Shown here piece after piece: positions 1 to 9,997 of a DNA stretch of 64,000 nt; position 1 is the stretch's first letter; each line of letters starts with the position of its first letter. Below the pieces are notes generated by a model. That model did not search any database. It worked only from the letters and a program-made list of their open reading frames with translations, and had not been told where the DNA came from. Origin of the DNA: Corynebacterium sp. NML98-0116 (GTDB taxonomy: Bacteria; Actinomycetota; Actinomycetes; Mycobacteriales; Mycobacteriaceae); NCBI RefSeq assembly GCF_001767255.1, contig NZ_CP017639.1, positions 1,076,875 through 1,140,874 of the forward strand, written 5' to 3'. Made by a program: the position numbers and the translations under genes.

Positions 1-15
1 TGGAAGGAACGGTAA
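1..15 (+). CDS. 3' end of an upstream gene, probably def (partial)
   Basis: The first 15 bases read as Trp-Lys-Glu-Arg-stop, and the TAA shares its last base with the fmt ATG (TAATG). In corynebacteria and many other bacteria peptide deformylase (def) precedes fmt, so this is probably its last codons. Identity rests on context alone. Confidence 0.4.
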   Translation, partial: WKER

Positions 16-947
16 TGCGTATTGTGTTTGCTGGGACGCCAGAACCTGCAGTCGTGGCGCTGGAGGCGTTGCTTCATTCAGAGCATGAAGTAGTTGCGGT
101 GCTCACGCGCCCTGACGCGCCGAAGGGGAGGGGGCGGACGCTTCACCCGTCGCCCGTTAAGAAAGTTGCGCTTGAGCATGGCATTGAAGTACTTGAGCCG
201 AAGACATTGCGTGGTAATGCAGAAATCGTCGAACGTCTACGTGCGATTGCTCCAGATGCGATTCCCGTCGTAGCGTACGGCAACCTTGTTCCGCCTGAGC
301 TGCTCGACTTGCCTCAGCACGGGTGGGTGAACCTCCACTTCTCGCTTTTGCCTGAGCTCCGGGGAGCGGCTCCAGTCCAGGCTGCAATCTTGTCGGGATT
401 GACGACGACCGGTGCCACGACATTCCGCATCGATGAGGGACTCGATACAGGTCCAGTTCTGGCTACGTTTGAGGAAGCGATTTTGCCTACCGATACCGCG
501 GACGATCTCTTGACCAGGCTTGCGTACAAGGGTGCTGACTTGCTTGTTGCCACGATGGATGGTCTCGCCAGTGGCAGCATAGTACCGGAACCCCAGCCCG
601 TGGATGGCACATATGCCCCGAAAATTCAGAGCAAGGATGCTCGGATTCAGTGGGATTGTGACGCCGAAGTAGTTGATCGTACGATCCGCGCATACACGCC
701 AGGACCTGGTGCGTGGACAATGCTCGGTGAGCAGCGTGTCAAAATCGGGCCGGTGTCGATTGGTGACTCGGATACGCTTGGCGCGGGCGAAGTGGCCGTC
801 GAAAAGAATCGGGTGCGAGTTGGGACTGGGACAGTCGATGTGATCTTGCAAGAGATACAACCGCCTGGGAAGAAGCGTATGGCTGCAGATGCGTGGGGGC
901 GCGGGCTCGCAACCGAGACTATTGAGGCAGGGGTGAAGTTTGTATGA
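15..947 (+). CDS. fmt: Methionyl-tRNA formyltransferase
   Basis: Transfers the formyl group of 10-formyl-tetrahydrofolate to Met-tRNA(fMet) for translation initiation. The 310-aa protein has the usual family length. It opens with MRIVFAGTPE, followed near residues 103-115 by the catalytic Asn/His loop and SLLP motif (VNLHFSLLPELRGAAP). A C-terminal anticodon-binding domain starts near residue 205. The ATG overlaps the stop of the preceding gene, and fmt overlaps rsmB by 4 nt (ATGA), so the genes are probably translationally coupled. The formate-THF ligase at the far end of this window makes its cofactor. Confidence 0.97.
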   Translation: MRIVFAGTPEPAVVALEALLHSEHEVVAVLTRPDAPKGRGRTLHPSPVKKVALEHGIEVLEPKTLRGNAEIVERLRAIAPDAIPVVAYGNLVPPELLDLPQHGWVNLHFSLLPELRGAAPVQAAILSGLTTTGATTFRIDEGLDTGPVLATFEEAILPTDTADDLLTRLAYKGADLLVATMDGLASGSIVPEPQPVDGTYAPKIQSKDARIQWDCDAEVVDRTIRAYTPGPGAWTMLGEQRVKIGPVSIGDSDTLGAGEVAVEKNRVRVGTGTVDVILQEIQPPGKKRMAADAWGRGLATETIEAGVKFV

Positions 948-2398
948 GCGGAGGGTTCCGATCCCGGTCTGCGGGGCGTCGTAAGCCTGCCGCGGTAAGC
1001 AAGAAGACGGCGAAGGTTGCGCAAAAGCGAACCAACCAGCAAGCGCCAAAGGTTGATATTGGTGACCCTGCTCGTGAGGCAGCGTGGTCGACGCTGATGC
1101 GCGTCGACATAGACGGGGCGTTCGCGAACTTGGTCTTGCCAGGAATACTCCGTGAACACAAGGTGCGCGGCAAGGATGCTGCATTTGCCACGGAGCTGAC
1201 GTATGGAGCACTGCGATCGCTCGGAGTGATTGATGCAGTTCTTCAGGAGTGCTCGAGCCGCGCTATTGCTGATCTCGATGCTGAGGTACGCGCAGCTCTG
1301 CGATTAGGCGCTTACCAGTTGCTGTACACCAGAGTCGGGCAGCATGCCGCGGTTGATACTTCTGTGCGCTTGGTTATCGGCGCTGGGAAACAGGGCGCGA
1401 AAGGTTTTGTTAATGCGGTGCTGCGAACGATGAGTCGGCAACCCTCGAAGCACTGGATAGACACCTGCAAGCCCAATGAGCCACTGGAGCGCATCGCGTT
1501 CGAGCACGCGCATCCTGTTTGGATTGCTCGTTCTTTTGCAACGGCGTTAGGGGTTGAAGCAGATGATCCGGAGCTGGCCGAGGCCCTCGAAGCTGACTCG
1601 GAGCGTCCCATCGTGCATCTTGTCGCACGGCCCGGCGAGATCTCCGCGGAGGAGTTGGCACTCATCACTGGTGGCGACATTGGCAAGTACTCCCCGTATG
1701 CCGTGTATTTGCCTGAGGGGAACCCAGGTGAGCTGCAGCCGGTACGTGATGGTTTCGCAGCGGTACAAGACGAAGGCTCTCAGTTGATAGCACGGGCACT
1801 TGTCCAAGCGACCGTCGCTGACGACCAGGGACGCTGGTTGGACCTCTGCGCAGGCCCGGGTGGCAAGGCTGCATTCATCGGTTCCTTGGCGGCAATTGAT
1901 GGTGCACGCGTTGATGCAGTCGAGGTTGCGCCTCACCGTGCGGAGCTTGTGCAGAAGGCGACGAAAGGTTTGCCGGTCAGTGTTCGCACAGGGGACGCGA
2001 CAACCATTGAGCTCGAGTCTGGATACGACCGAGTGCTTGTCGACGCCCCCTGTTCCGGCCTCGGATCGTTGAGGCGTCGGCCTGAAGCACGCTGGACGAA
2101 GCACGAGTCAGATATCGCTTCGCTCACCCAGCTACAGCTCAAGCTGCTCAACACAGCCATTACTGCGACAAAACCTGGTGGCGTAATCGTGTACTCGACA
2201 TGTTCGCCAGATATTCGGGAGACCAGAGGCATCGTTGACGCTGTGCTGGCCACAGGCGAAGTCGAGGAGTGCGACGCACAGCAACTTGTTGCGCCAATGG
2301 AAAACGTCGGTCCACATCGTAGTGTGCAGATGTGGCCACACCGCCACGGAACTGACGCAATGTTCTTCGCAGTTCTTCGCAAGAAAACACTAGGGTAG
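944..2398 (+). CDS. rsmB: 16S rRNA (cytosine-967-C5)-methyltransferase RsmB
   Basis: SAM-dependent m5C methyltransferase of 16S rRNA, 484 aa. It has an Arg/Lys-rich N-terminal tail (about 45 residues), a NusB-like RNA-binding domain (about 50-190), and a Rossmann methyltransferase domain with the SAM loop DLCAGPGGKAAF. The two catalytic cysteines lie in VDAPCSGLGSLRRRPE and VIVYSTCSP. The ATG overlaps the fmt stop. Gene order fmt-rsmB-rpe is typical of corynebacteria. The basic N-terminal extension looks like an RNA-binding tail and is longer than in E. coli. Confidence 0.95.
   Translation: MSGGFRSRSAGRRKPAAVSKKTAKVAQKRTNQQAPKVDIGDPAREAAWSTLMRVDIDGAFANLVLPGILREHKVRGKDAAFATELTYGALRSLGVIDAVLQECSSRAIADLDAEVRAALRLGAYQLLYTRVGQHAAVDTSVRLVIGAGKQGAKGFVNAVLRTMSRQPSKHWIDTCKPNEPLERIAFEHAHPVWIARSFATALGVEADDPELAEALEADSERPIVHLVARPGEISAEELALITGGDIGKYSPYAVYLPEGNPGELQPVRDGFAAVQDEGSQLIARALVQATVADDQGRWLDLCAGPGGKAAFIGSLAAIDGARVDAVEVAPHRAELVQKATKGLPVSVRTGDATTIELESGYDRVLVDAPCSGLGSLRRRPEARWTKHESDIASLTQLQLKLLNTAITATKPGGVIVYSTCSPDIRETRGIVDAVLATGEVEECDAQQLVAPMENVGPHRSVQMWPHRHGTDAMFFAVLRKKTLG
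2391..2396 (+). promoter_or_regulatory. Candidate -10 element (TAGGGT) for leaderless rpe
   Basis: TAGGGT ends 6 nt before the rpe ATG at 2403, so transcription would start at or next to the A of the start codon. AGAGG just before the ATG is too close (1 nt) to act as a normal ribosome binding site. No clear -35 is seen. Confidence 0.3.
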
Positions 2399-2402
2399 AG
2401 GC

Positions 2403-3068
2403 ATGATTTATATTGCGCCGTCCATCCTCGCCGCGAACTATGCAGCTCTCGGCGAAGATGTTGAGAAAGTTCCGAACGCCGACATGCTCCACGTAGACAT
2501 CATGGACGGTCATTTTGTGCCGAACCTTTCTTTTGGTCCGGATGTGACCAAAGCAGTCAACGGGGTGACCGACCAGTTTCTCGACATGCACCTCATGATC
2601 GAGGAACCTGAGCAGTGGTTCGAGACCTATGCCAACGCTGGTGGTGATCGAATGATTTTCCACGTCGAGGCAACGAATGACCACGTCGCTGCTGCGAAGC
2701 AGTGCCGTGAATTAGGCGTGCAGGCGGGATTTGCTATTAAACCGGGCACACCAATCGAGCCATACCTCGACGATCTTGAGCATTTCGAGGAAGTGCTCGT
2801 GATGAGTGTGGAGCCCGGTTTTGGCGGACAGAAGTTCATGCCGGAAGTGCTCTCGAAGGTGTTTACCCTGCGTGACCACATTCGCGCTGCTGGCTTGTCC
2901 ACGGTAATTGGGATCGATGGTGGCATCGCCAACTCCACAATTGCTCAGGCGGCCGAGGCCGGTGTGGACGCCTTCGTGGCTGGATCCGCAGTATTCGGCG
3001 CAGATAATCCCGCTGAAGCAGTAGATACGCTGCGTCGGATGGCAAAGGAAGCGGCTGGCGTCGCGTGA
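2403..3068 (+). CDS. rpe: Ribulose-phosphate 3-epimerase
   Basis: Interconverts D-ribulose 5-phosphate and D-xylulose 5-phosphate in the non-oxidative pentose phosphate pathway. The 221-aa TIM barrel starts IAPSILAANYAAL. It has the metal-binding signature HVDIMDGHFVPNLSFGP, then LMIEEPE, MSVEPGFGGQ(K)F and GIDGGI near the end. It overlaps ribD by 4 nt (GTGA). The placement makes sense because it supplies pentose phosphate, and ribulose 5-phosphate is a direct riboflavin precursor used by the RibB half of RibBA downstream. Confidence 0.96.
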   Translation: MIYIAPSILAANYAALGEDVEKVPNADMLHVDIMDGHFVPNLSFGPDVTKAVNGVTDQFLDMHLMIEEPEQWFETYANAGGDRMIFHVEATNDHVAAAKQCRELGVQAGFAIKPGTPIEPYLDDLEHFEEVLVMSVEPGFGGQKFMPEVLSKVFTLRDHIRAAGLSTVIGIDGGIANSTIAQAAEAGVDAFVAGSAVFGADNPAEAVDTLRRMAKEAAGVA

Positions 3069-4030
3069 TCGAAGCAGCTATCGCAGCAGGGGATGCAGTC
3101 CGCGGGACTACGAGTCCCAATCCACCAGTTGGATGTGCGTTGTATAGCCCAGACGGAGTTCTAGTCGCTACCGGTGCGACGGCCCCCGTCGGCGGGCCAC
3201 ATGCGGAGGTTCAAGCACTTCGTAAGGCAGGAGCTCGTGCAGAAGGCGCTACAGCCGTTGTCACGTTGGAGCCGTGTAACCACACTGGACGAACTGGCCC
3301 GTGCACAGAGGCACTGATTTCTGCGGGTGTTGCCAAGGTTGTGTATCTCACGGCTGACCCGAATCCTCTCGCTACAGGCGGTGCTCAGCGGCTTGAAGCC
3401 GCGGGTATCGACGTCCGCTTCGAGCCTTACCGCGTTGAAGCCCTTCAGCCTTGGATTTCCTCCATACGCCACAATCGGGTCAGCGTGACCGCGAAGTTTG
3501 CGATGACGTTGGATGGGTTCACCGCAGCGATTGACGGCTCCAGCAAGTGGATTACCGGACCTGAGGCGCGCCAGTTCGTGCACCGTGACCGCGCTCAACG
3601 CGACGCCATCATCGTTGGGACCGGAACCGCGATCACTGACAATCCTTCGCTCACCGCGCGTAGACCGGATGGAAGCCTGTATCCGCACCAGCCTCGCCGC
3701 GTTGTAATCGGCACGAGAGAAGTGCCCGAAGGAAACTTACGCGAGCTAGGCTTTTTGCAGTATCCGACCCCTGAGGCAGCATGCGCAGAACTTTGGGAAC
3801 TTGGCTGCCGTGACGTACTTGTTGAGGGTGGAGCGAATCTCCTCAGCAGCTTCTTTACCCGCGGTGTTGTCGACCGGGTGCAAGCATATATTGCGCCAAA
3901 ACTGCTAGGCCAAGGTCGCTCGGTGCTGGACGCTGCACTGGCGCGTACGATAGGCGACGCATTCGAATTTAAGATCTGCGACGTGCACCAACTTGGCGAG
4001 GACGTATTGATAGAAATGGAGACTGCATAG
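3065..4030 (+). CDS. ribD: Bifunctional diaminohydroxyphosphoribosylaminopyrimidine deaminase / 5-amino-6-(5-phosphoribosylamino)uracil reductase
   Basis: Catalyses the second and third steps of riboflavin synthesis. The N-terminal cytidine-deaminase-like domain (1-about 135) carries the zinc motif, GGPHAEVQAL plus LEPCNHTGRTGPC. The C-terminal reductase domain (about 140-321) contains KFAMTLDG and ends with LVEGGANLLSSFF. At 321 aa it is slightly shorter than E. coli RibD (367). It starts at a GTG overlapping the rpe stop, and its TAG overlaps the ribE GTG. No FMN riboswitch lies upstream, since rpe abuts it directly. Confidence 0.95.
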   Translation: MIEAAIAAGDAVRGTTSPNPPVGCALYSPDGVLVATGATAPVGGPHAEVQALRKAGARAEGATAVVTLEPCNHTGRTGPCTEALISAGVAKVVYLTADPNPLATGGAQRLEAAGIDVRFEPYRVEALQPWISSIRHNRVSVTAKFAMTLDGFTAAIDGSSKWITGPEARQFVHRDRAQRDAIIVGTGTAITDNPSLTARRPDGSLYPHQPRRVVIGTREVPEGNLRELGFLQYPTPEAACAELWELGCRDVLVEGGANLLSSFFTRGVVDRVQAYIAPKLLGQGRSVLDAALARTIGDAFEFKICDVHQLGEDVLIEMETA

Positions 4031-4617
4031 TGTTTACAGGACTGGTTGAGGAAGTTGGTTCGGTGGCGTCAATCGAGCCACTCGACGACGCAGTTCGGAT
4101 CCGTATCGGCGCAGAGACCGTACTTGCAGGAGTGGAACTTGGAGACTCGATTGCTGTCGACGGGGTGTGTCTCACAGTAGTTGAGGCCACAGAAAATTCT
4201 TTTACTGCAGACGTCATGCTTGAAACTTTGCGTCGTTCCCGTATCGGTGAATACAAGGAAGCAACCCTGGTCAATCTTGAGCGCGCACTAGCAGTGGGAG
4301 ACCGACTTGGTGGTCACATTGTGCAGGGGCACGTCGATGCAGTGGCGACACTTCAACATCGCTCGCCTGGTGAGCACTGGGACGTACTGCGGTTTTCGCT
4401 CCCTGAAAAAGTACGAAAGTACGTGGTGGAAAAGGGCTCTATCACGATCAGCGGGATCTCGTTGACCGTCTCTGCAGTAGGAGATGGTTGGTTTGAAGTC
4501 TCGCTCATCCCTGCGACCCTACAGGCGACGACCGCAGGTTCATGGAAATCAGGCGATTCGGTCAACATCGAAGTCGATATCATTGCCAAATACGTTGAGA
4601 ACATGGTGAGGCACTAA
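4030..4617 (+). CDS. ribE: Riboflavin synthase (alpha chain)
   Basis: Dismutates two 6,7-dimethyl-8-ribityllumazine molecules to riboflavin. The 195-aa protein is two homologous lumazine-binding beta barrels in tandem. The first opens [10 protein letters not shown] and contains [13 protein letters not shown]. The second contains [12 protein letters not shown] and ends with [12 protein letters not shown]. The GTG start overlaps the ribD stop by one base. The gene is called ribC or ribE depending on the species. Confidence 0.95.
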   Translation: MFTGLVEEVGSVASIEPLDDAVRIRIGAETVLAGVELGDSIAVDGVCLTVVEATENSFTADVMLETLRRSRIGEYKEATLVNLERALAVGDRLGGHIVQGHVDAVATLQHRSPGEHWDVLRFSLPEKVRKYVVEKGSITISGISLTVSAVGDGWFEVSLIPATLQATTAGSWKSGDSVNIEVDIIAKYVENMVRH

Positions 4618-4619
4618 CA

Positions 4620-5897
4620 TTGGGTTCCATGAATGCTCCTCAGGACTCCGTTGGACGTAATTCGCAGCTAGACACCGTCGAAGATGCAGTAGCAGCTATT
4701 GCTCGCGGTGAAGCAGTCGTTGTTGTTGACAACGAGGATAGGGAGAACGAGGGGGACCTCATCTTCGCCGCCGAGTTCGCAACCCCAGAGCTCGTAGCGT
4801 TTATGGTGCGATACACCTCCGGATACATTTGCGTCCCGCTCGAGGACGAGCGCGCAGATGAACTGCAGTTGCCACCGATGGTGGCGCACAACGAAGATGC
4901 ACGAGGTACCGCCTATACGGTCACTGTCGATGCAGCGACAGGATCGACAGGTATTTCCGCAACATCGAGAGCTGAGACTATTCGACGCCTCGTCGATACG
5001 AAGTACGGGCCGCACGACTTCACTCGTCCGGGCCATATCGTGCCTCTGCGCGCACGCAAGGGAGGGGTGCTCACGCGGGATGGACATACCGAGGCCTCAA
5101 TCGATCTCGCGCGCTTGGCAGGACTTACTCCGTGCGGTGTGCTCTGCGAAATTGTGTCCGAGGAGGATCCGACGGATATGGCGCGGTTTGATGAACTGCG
5201 CAAGTTCAGCGACCGGCACGGTCTCAAGATGATCTCCATCGAGCAGCTTATTGCGTATCGACGTCGCCACGAGATGTCAGTCGAACGCACGGTAGAAACC
5301 ACACTTCCAACAGAGTTCGGGACGTTTTCCGCGTACGGCTATCGGAATCGCATTGATGGTTCCGAGCACATAGCGTTGGTGGTTGGGGACGTCGCGAACT
5401 GTGACGATGTACTTGTGCGGGTTCACTCCGAGTGCTTAACGGGGGATGCCTTTGCGTCAAAGCGGTGTGACTGTGGTCCGCAGCTCCATGAGTCCATGCG
5501 CCGGATTCAGGAAAAGGGTTGTGGTGTGCTCGTGTATGTTCGCGGGCACGAGGGGCGCGGTATCGGACTCCTCGCCAAGCTCGAGGCCTATCGCCTGCAA
5601 GACCAGGGCCTTGACACCGTTGATGCCAACCTTGAGCAGGGGCTGCCCGTCGATGCCCGAGAGTATTCGGTTGCCGGACAGATTTTGAAAGACCTTGGTA
5701 TCATTTCGTTTACACTGTTATCCAATAATCCGGAAAAGGTGGAAGCGCTCAGCGGCTTCGGTCCGATCGTGAAAGAGCGGGCTCGAATCGAAATTGTGCC
5801 TACTCACGAGAACATCCGGTATTTACAAACCAAGCAGTTGCGCATGGGGCATGATCTCCCGTTGGCTGCTTCGTGGACTGAGCAGGAGGACGATTAG
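4620..5897 (+). CDS. ribBA: 3,4-dihydroxy-2-butanone-4-phosphate synthase / GTP cyclohydrolase II
   Basis: Bifunctional enzyme supplying both branches of riboflavin synthesis. The N-terminal RibB domain (about 20-215) has the acidic loop [13 protein letters not shown] and [10 protein letters not shown]. The C-terminal RibA domain (about 220-425) has the zinc-binding pattern [15 protein letters not shown] and the [10 protein letters not shown] loop. Total 425 aa. The TTG at 4620 lies 9 nt after a GTGAGG Shine-Dalgarno; an ATG at 4629 is the alternative start. It abuts ribH directly. Confidence 0.95.
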   Translation: MGSMNAPQDSVGRNSQLDTVEDAVAAIARGEAVVVVDNEDRENEGDLIFAAEFATPELVAFMVRYTSGYICVPLEDERADELQLPPMVAHNEDARGTAYTVTVDAATGSTGISATSRAETIRRLVDTKYGPHDFTRPGHIVPLRARKGGVLTRDGHTEASIDLARLAGLTPCGVLCEIVSEEDPTDMARFDELRKFSDRHGLKMISIEQLIAYRRRHEMSVERTVETTLPTEFGTFSAYGYRNRIDGSEHIALVVGDVANCDDVLVRVHSECLTGDAFASKRCDCGPQLHESMRRIQEKGCGVLVYVRGHEGRGIGLLAKLEAYRLQDQGLDTVDANLEQGLPVDAREYSVAGQILKDLGIISFTLLSNNPEKVEALSGFGPIVKERARIEIVPTHENIRYLQTKQLRMGHDLPLAASWTEQEDD

Positions 5898-6386
5898 ATG
5901 GCAAGTGTCGGTGCACCTGATGCGCAGACGATAAGTGGCGAGGGCTATACAGTCGCCATTGTTTCGACACTGTGGAACCAGAAAATCGTGGAGCGTCTCC
6001 GGGACCGGGCGATCTCGACTGCCCGAGAAATGGGTGCTAAGTATGCGGAATTTACCGTCGCTGGCGCGTTAGAATTGCCGGTTGTGGTGCAGGCCTGTGC
6101 TCAGCGTTACGACGCTGTCGTAGCGCTAGGGTGCGTAATTCGAGGTGAGACGGCGCACTTTGAGTACGTTTGTGACTCGGTGACCGCAGGGTTGACCCGC
6201 ATCGCACTCGACGAATCAACGCCCGTCGGAAACGGAGTACTCACCGTCGAAGAAGAAGACCAGGCCTACGAGCGTGCTGGTGGAGAGGACGCGAAGGAAG
6301 ACAAGGGCGCGGAAGCCGTGCAGGCAGCAATCGGTGCCCTCATCGAGCTTGAAAAAGTCCGAGCGACCCCGAAGAAGCATTCATAA
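5898..6386 (+). CDS. ribH: 6,7-dimethyl-8-ribityllumazine synthase
   Basis: Condenses the pyrimidine and the butanone phosphate to lumazine and forms icosahedral or pentameric assemblies. Motifs are the substrate loop [36 protein letters not shown] and the central region before [10 protein letters not shown]. At 162 aa it is near the family norm, with an acidic C-terminal stretch around [18 protein letters not shown] before the last helix. The ATG follows the ribBA TAG without a gap. A 6-bp hairpin (6396-6411, CGTAGC-gtgt-GCTACG, no T-tract) lies just downstream. Confidence 0.95.
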   Translation: MASVGAPDAQTISGEGYTVAIVSTLWNQKIVERLRDRAISTAREMGAKYAEFTVAGALELPVVVQACAQRYDAVVALGCVIRGETAHFEYVCDSVTAGLTRIALDESTPVGNGVLTVEEEDQAYERAGGEDAKEDKGAEAVQAAIGALIELEKVRATPKKHS

Positions 6387-6431
6387 CTGAAAGAACGTAG
6401 CGTGTGCTACGGCAGCGAGGAGTAAAGAGTA

Positions 6432-6965
6432 GTGAGCGAAGAACAGTCGGTTGCACGCAAGATTGATGAAGCGGAGCTTGCATACCTCAACGCACTAGAC
6501 CCACACGCTTCGATCTCGACTAAGCCGTGGGAGCTGACGATTCGGTCCCCATTTCTGAAGAAAGTCGCAGCTGTATGCATTCTTGTGCTGATGGCCGTGC
6601 ACATCTTCATGGCCGCCGTCGTTGACGTGGAATTTTCGGGCCTCACAATTACGTGGCTCGACAAGTTTGCTTTCGTTGGAGTCGGTATCATCCTCTCGAT
6701 TCTGACCTGGCTCGTGTTGACGCGGCCGTGCGTCCAGGTCAATGAGGATGGTGTCGAGGTAGCCAACATTATCGGGACGCGATTTTACCCCTGGCTAGTT
6801 ATCTATGGGCTTTCGTTCCCAAAGGGCGCCCGAATGGCCAGGCTAGAGCTTCCAGACTTTGAATACGTTCCACTGTGGGCGATTCAGGCTGCAGATAAAG
6901 AGCTAGCGTTGCATGCAGTTGCGGAGTTCCGCGAGCTCGAAGCTAAGTACATGCCGTCAGAATAG
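6432..6965 (+). CDS. Small PH-like-domain membrane protein
   Basis: 177 aa with no enzymatic motif I recognise. Residues about 36-58 and 68-92 are hydrophobic membrane segments. The segment that follows (RPCVQVNEDGVEVANIIGTRFYPW onward, about 95-150) has the beta-strand pattern of bacterial PH domains (bPH family), facing the cytoplasm by inference. A homologous gene sits beside ribH in mycobacteria and corynebacteria. The GTG start follows GAGGAG by about 6 nt. Function unknown. Confidence 0.75.
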   Translation: MSEEQSVARKIDEAELAYLNALDPHASISTKPWELTIRSPFLKKVAAVCILVLMAVHIFMAAVVDVEFSGLTITWLDKFAFVGVGIILSILTWLVLTRPCVQVNEDGVEVANIIGTRFYPWLVIYGLSFPKGARMARLELPDFEYVPLWAIQAADKELALHAVAEFRELEAKYMPSE

Positions 6966-6980
6966 GGAGCGCGGAGCGTT

Positions 6981-9056
6981 TTGGCTGATCCCACTTCCTA
7001 CCGTCCGGCTCCAGGGACGATCCCCACCGACCCAGGTGTTTATAAGTTTCGCGACCCTCATGGTCGCGTCGTCTACGTCGGTAAGGCGAAGAACCTGCGA
7101 GCTCGACTCAGCAACTATTTCCAGCCACCGGCGCAGCTCCATCCGCGAACGCGCCAGATGGTATTTACCGCCAGCTCCGTGGAGTGGACGGTTGTAGCGA
7201 GCGAAGTTGAGGCGCTGCAGCTTGAGTACACGTGGATCAAGAAATTCGATCCCTGGTTCAACGTCATGTACCGGGATGACAAGACGTATCCCATGCTCGC
7301 TGTGAGCGTGAAAGAGCGCTACCCCCGGGCATTCTTCTACCGGGGGCCGAAACGAAAAGGTGTCCGCTACTTTGGGCCGTTCTCGCACGCGTGGGCCGTA
7401 CGCGAAACGCTTGATCTATTGACGAGAGTGTTTCCGATTCGTACCTGTTCGAACGGTGTGTTTAATCGACATGAGTCGCTCGGGAGACCATGCCTGTTGG
7501 GCTACATCGATAAGTGTTCGGCACCGTGCGTACAACGTGTTGATCAACAGGAATATGACGAGATTGTTGCCGGGTTCCTCTCGTTTATGGGCGGACGAAC
7601 AGAGCACGTTGTCAGATCCCTCAAGCAGCAAATGGCTACTGCGGCAGAAGAACTCGAGTTTGAAAAGGCAGCGCGTCTTCGCGATGACCTTGGCGCACTG
7701 GACAAAGTGATGGAGCGCCAAGCCGTAGTGCTCAGCAGCGATACGGATGCTGACATCATTGCTATCGACAGCGATGAGCTGGAAGCAGCTGTGCAAATCT
7801 TTAACGTTCGTGGTGGTCGCATTCGTGCCCAGCGAGGCTGGGTCGTTGAGAAGACCGGCGACGAACCCGGCAGTTTGGACCGGTTAGAAGAGGGGGAAAA
7901 GGACCCTGCAGTTCCCACACTGATGCAGGACTTTCTGGTTCAGTACTACTCAGATGCCGTTGAGCGTGACGCCCAGGAGCGAAAAGAAGACCTACAGATT
8001 ACAGAGCAATTCCGACGAAGGGGCGTCGATAAGCAATCGCATCGCGAAGCGGTGCCGAGTATTCCGGTGCCGCGTGAAATCCTTGTTGCGGAACTTCCAG
8101 AAGAGTTGGCCGACGTCTCTACGCTATTGACACAGCTTCGAGGTGCGCAGGTTGACATCCGCGTGCCGCAACGTGGCGACAAAGCAGCGTTGCTGGAGAC
8201 AGTCCACCGCAATGCCGCTGAAGCACTCCATCAGCACAAGCTGAAACGCGTAGGCGATCTCACTGCCCGTTCACAGGCATTGCAGGATATTCAGTCGGCG
8301 CTTGGCATGGATGAAGCTCCGTTACGAATTGAGTGCACCGACATTTCTCATATTCAGGGCACAGACGTTGTGGCGTCGCTGGTTGTGTTTGAAGATGGTC
8401 TGCCGAAGAAGAACGATTACCGGCGATACCAAATTAAAGAAGCAGCCGGCGATGGGCGCTCCGATGATGTTGGATCGATAGCTGAGGTCACTCGACGGAG
8501 GTTTAAGCGCTACCACGAGGACAAACTCGCCAATCCCGACGAAGAAGTAAGCAAGATGATGTTTGCGGAGGAGGCGAGTGAGGTCGCTTCCACCGGCAAT
8601 CAACGATTTGCCTATCCACCACAATTGTTTATCGTCGACGGCGGAAAACCACAGGTAAACGCAGCGCAGGCGGTATTTGATGAGCTTGGTATCGTGGATG
8701 TGCAGCTCATCGGGCTGGCAAAGCGACTGGAAGAAATCTGGGTTGCCGATGACGATGAACCAATCATTTTGCCCAGAAACTGCGAGGGTATGTACCTGCT
8801 GCAACAGATACGAGACGAGGCTCATCGCTTCGCGATCACCTATCACAGACAGCAGCGTTCGAAACGGATGAGAGCATCAGTACTGGACAACGTACCGGGG
8901 CTGGGGCCTGCTCGGAGAAAAGAACTGGTGAAGCATTTCGGCAGTGTCAAACAGATTCGCAAGGCTTCGCTTGAGCAATTGCAGCAGGTAGCGGGGGTCG
9001 GGCCGAAGTTGGCAGAGACGATTTTCGAGCACCTACACAAGGACGTCGAAGCCTAG
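6981..9056 (+). CDS. uvrC: UvrABC excinuclease subunit C
   Basis: Makes both incisions in nucleotide excision repair. The 691-aa protein has the GIY-YIG nuclease domain at the N-terminus ([10 protein letters not shown] then [18 protein letters not shown], about 16-50). A UVR motif follows near 205-240 ([11 protein letters not shown]), then the RNase H-like UvrC domain ([11 protein letters not shown] about 440, [10 protein letters not shown] about 550). Tandem helix-hairpin-helix motifs close it ([18 protein letters not shown] and [13 protein letters not shown]). It starts at TTG, 15 nt after the previous gene. Confidence 0.97.
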   Translation: MADPTSYRPAPGTIPTDPGVYKFRDPHGRVVYVGKAKNLRARLSNYFQPPAQLHPRTRQMVFTASSVEWTVVASEVEALQLEYTWIKKFDPWFNVMYRDDKTYPMLAVSVKERYPRAFFYRGPKRKGVRYFGPFSHAWAVRETLDLLTRVFPIRTCSNGVFNRHESLGRPCLLGYIDKCSAPCVQRVDQQEYDEIVAGFLSFMGGRTEHVVRSLKQQMATAAEELEFEKAARLRDDLGALDKVMERQAVVLSSDTDADIIAIDSDELEAAVQIFNVRGGRIRAQRGWVVEKTGDEPGSLDRLEEGEKDPAVPTLMQDFLVQYYSDAVERDAQERKEDLQITEQFRRRGVDKQSHREAVPSIPVPREILVAELPEELADVSTLLTQLRGAQVDIRVPQRGDKAALLETVHRNAAEALHQHKLKRVGDLTARSQALQDIQSALGMDEAPLRIECTDISHIQGTDVVASLVVFEDGLPKKNDYRRYQIKEAAGDGRSDDVGSIAEVTRRRFKRYHEDKLANPDEEVSKMMFAEEASEVASTGNQRFAYPPQLFIVDGGKPQVNAAQAVFDELGIVDVQLIGLAKRLEEIWVADDDEPIILPRNCEGMYLLQQIRDEAHRFAITYHRQQRSKRMRASVLDNVPGLGPARRKELVKHFGSVKQIRKASLEQLQQVAGVGPKLAETIFEHLHKDVEA

Positions 9057-9057
9057 C

Positions 9058-9063
9058 TAGTAT
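9058..9063 (+). promoter_or_regulatory. Candidate -10 element (TAGTAT) for leaderless rapZ
   Basis: TAGTAT ends 6 nt before the rapZ ATG (9070) and overlaps the uvrC 3' end region. No ribosome binding site is visible before this ATG. The -35 region is weak. Confidence 0.35.
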
Positions 9064-9069
9064 GGGCCT

Positions 9070-9960
9070 ATGACTTCGCCTTTATTACCTGCATCCGAAT
9101 CTCGTCGCCCTGTGATAATCACCGGGCTTTCTGGTGGTGGTTTGTCGACTGCCGCGAAAGTTTTTGAAGATAAGGGGTACTTCGTTTCCCAGAATCCGCC
9201 TCCGCAGCTCATTCTCGATCTTGTCGAGATGTCAACTGCGGACGATTCCCCCGTTGACCATCTCGCTGTAGTCACTGATGTACGTGCCAGGATGTTCAAT
9301 GGCTCGTTAATGGAGACGATTGAGGCGATTGAGGCAAAAGGCCTATCTCCGTTCATCTTATTTCTCGACGCCCGCGATGAAGTCCTTATCCGCCGATTCG
9401 ACAGTGTGCGACGTACGCACCCGTTGCAGGGCAATGACACGCTGAAAGAGGGGATCGAACGGGAGCGAAAGGAGATCGCCCCGGTTCGGGAGCGTGCAGA
9501 TCTCATTATTGATACGACACACCTCTCAGTTCACGACCTGCGTCGGTCGATTGAGGCCTCTGTTGGCGACCTCTCTGCACCGAAACAGCACGTCACCGTG
9601 GAGTCGTTTGGGTTTAAACACGGGACCCCTCGTGATGCGGATTTAGTGTTGGACGTACGGTTTTTGCCAAATCCGTTTTGGATCCCCGAGCTTCGGGAGT
9701 TTCGAGGTATCGATGCACCAGTCGCAGACTATGTTCTGTCGCAGCCTGGAGCGAAGGCATTCGTCGATAACTTCTTGACAATGCTGAAGGATATGCTCAA
9801 GGGCTACCGTCATGAAGGTAAGGACTTTATCACTGTTGGGATCGGCTGCACTGGCGGGCACCACCGGTCAGTCGCAATTTCGGAGGAGATTGTACGCAGG
9901 CTTCGAGAGTCCGATGACGTGGACGTCAACGTCTTGCACCGTGACTTGGAACGCAACTAG
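9070..9960 (+). CDS. rapZ: RapZ-family nucleotide-binding protein
   Basis: Member of the RapZ/YvcJ family. In E. coli RapZ is an RNA adaptor controlling glmS; in actinobacteria the role is poorly defined. 296 aa. The N-terminal P-loop region is GLSGGGLST (residues 19-27), where the usual Lys/Arg at position 25 is Leu. The C-terminal domain carries the family signatures [25 protein letters not shown] and [13 protein letters not shown]. It is followed by yvcK and whiA in the conserved trio. Confidence 0.93.
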   Translation: MTSPLLPASESRRPVIITGLSGGGLSTAAKVFEDKGYFVSQNPPPQLILDLVEMSTADDSPVDHLAVVTDVRARMFNGSLMETIEAIEAKGLSPFILFLDARDEVLIRRFDSVRRTHPLQGNDTLKEGIERERKEIAPVRERADLIIDTTHLSVHDLRRSIEASVGDLSAPKQHVTVESFGFKHGTPRDADLVLDVRFLPNPFWIPELREFRGIDAPVADYVLSQPGAKAFVDNFLTMLKDMLKGYRHEGKDFITVGIGCTGGHHRSVAISEEIVRRLRESDDVDVNVLHRDLERN

Positions 9961-9997
9961 CTGCTCTTTATCGTTGGAAAGAAGCACTGATTAAATT

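Noticed and set aside
2403-4030. FMN riboswitch for the riboflavin genes
   Set aside because: ribD overlaps rpe and rpe follows rsmB by 4 nt, so there is no leader room, and no RFN-type conserved blocks are seen between the rib genes.
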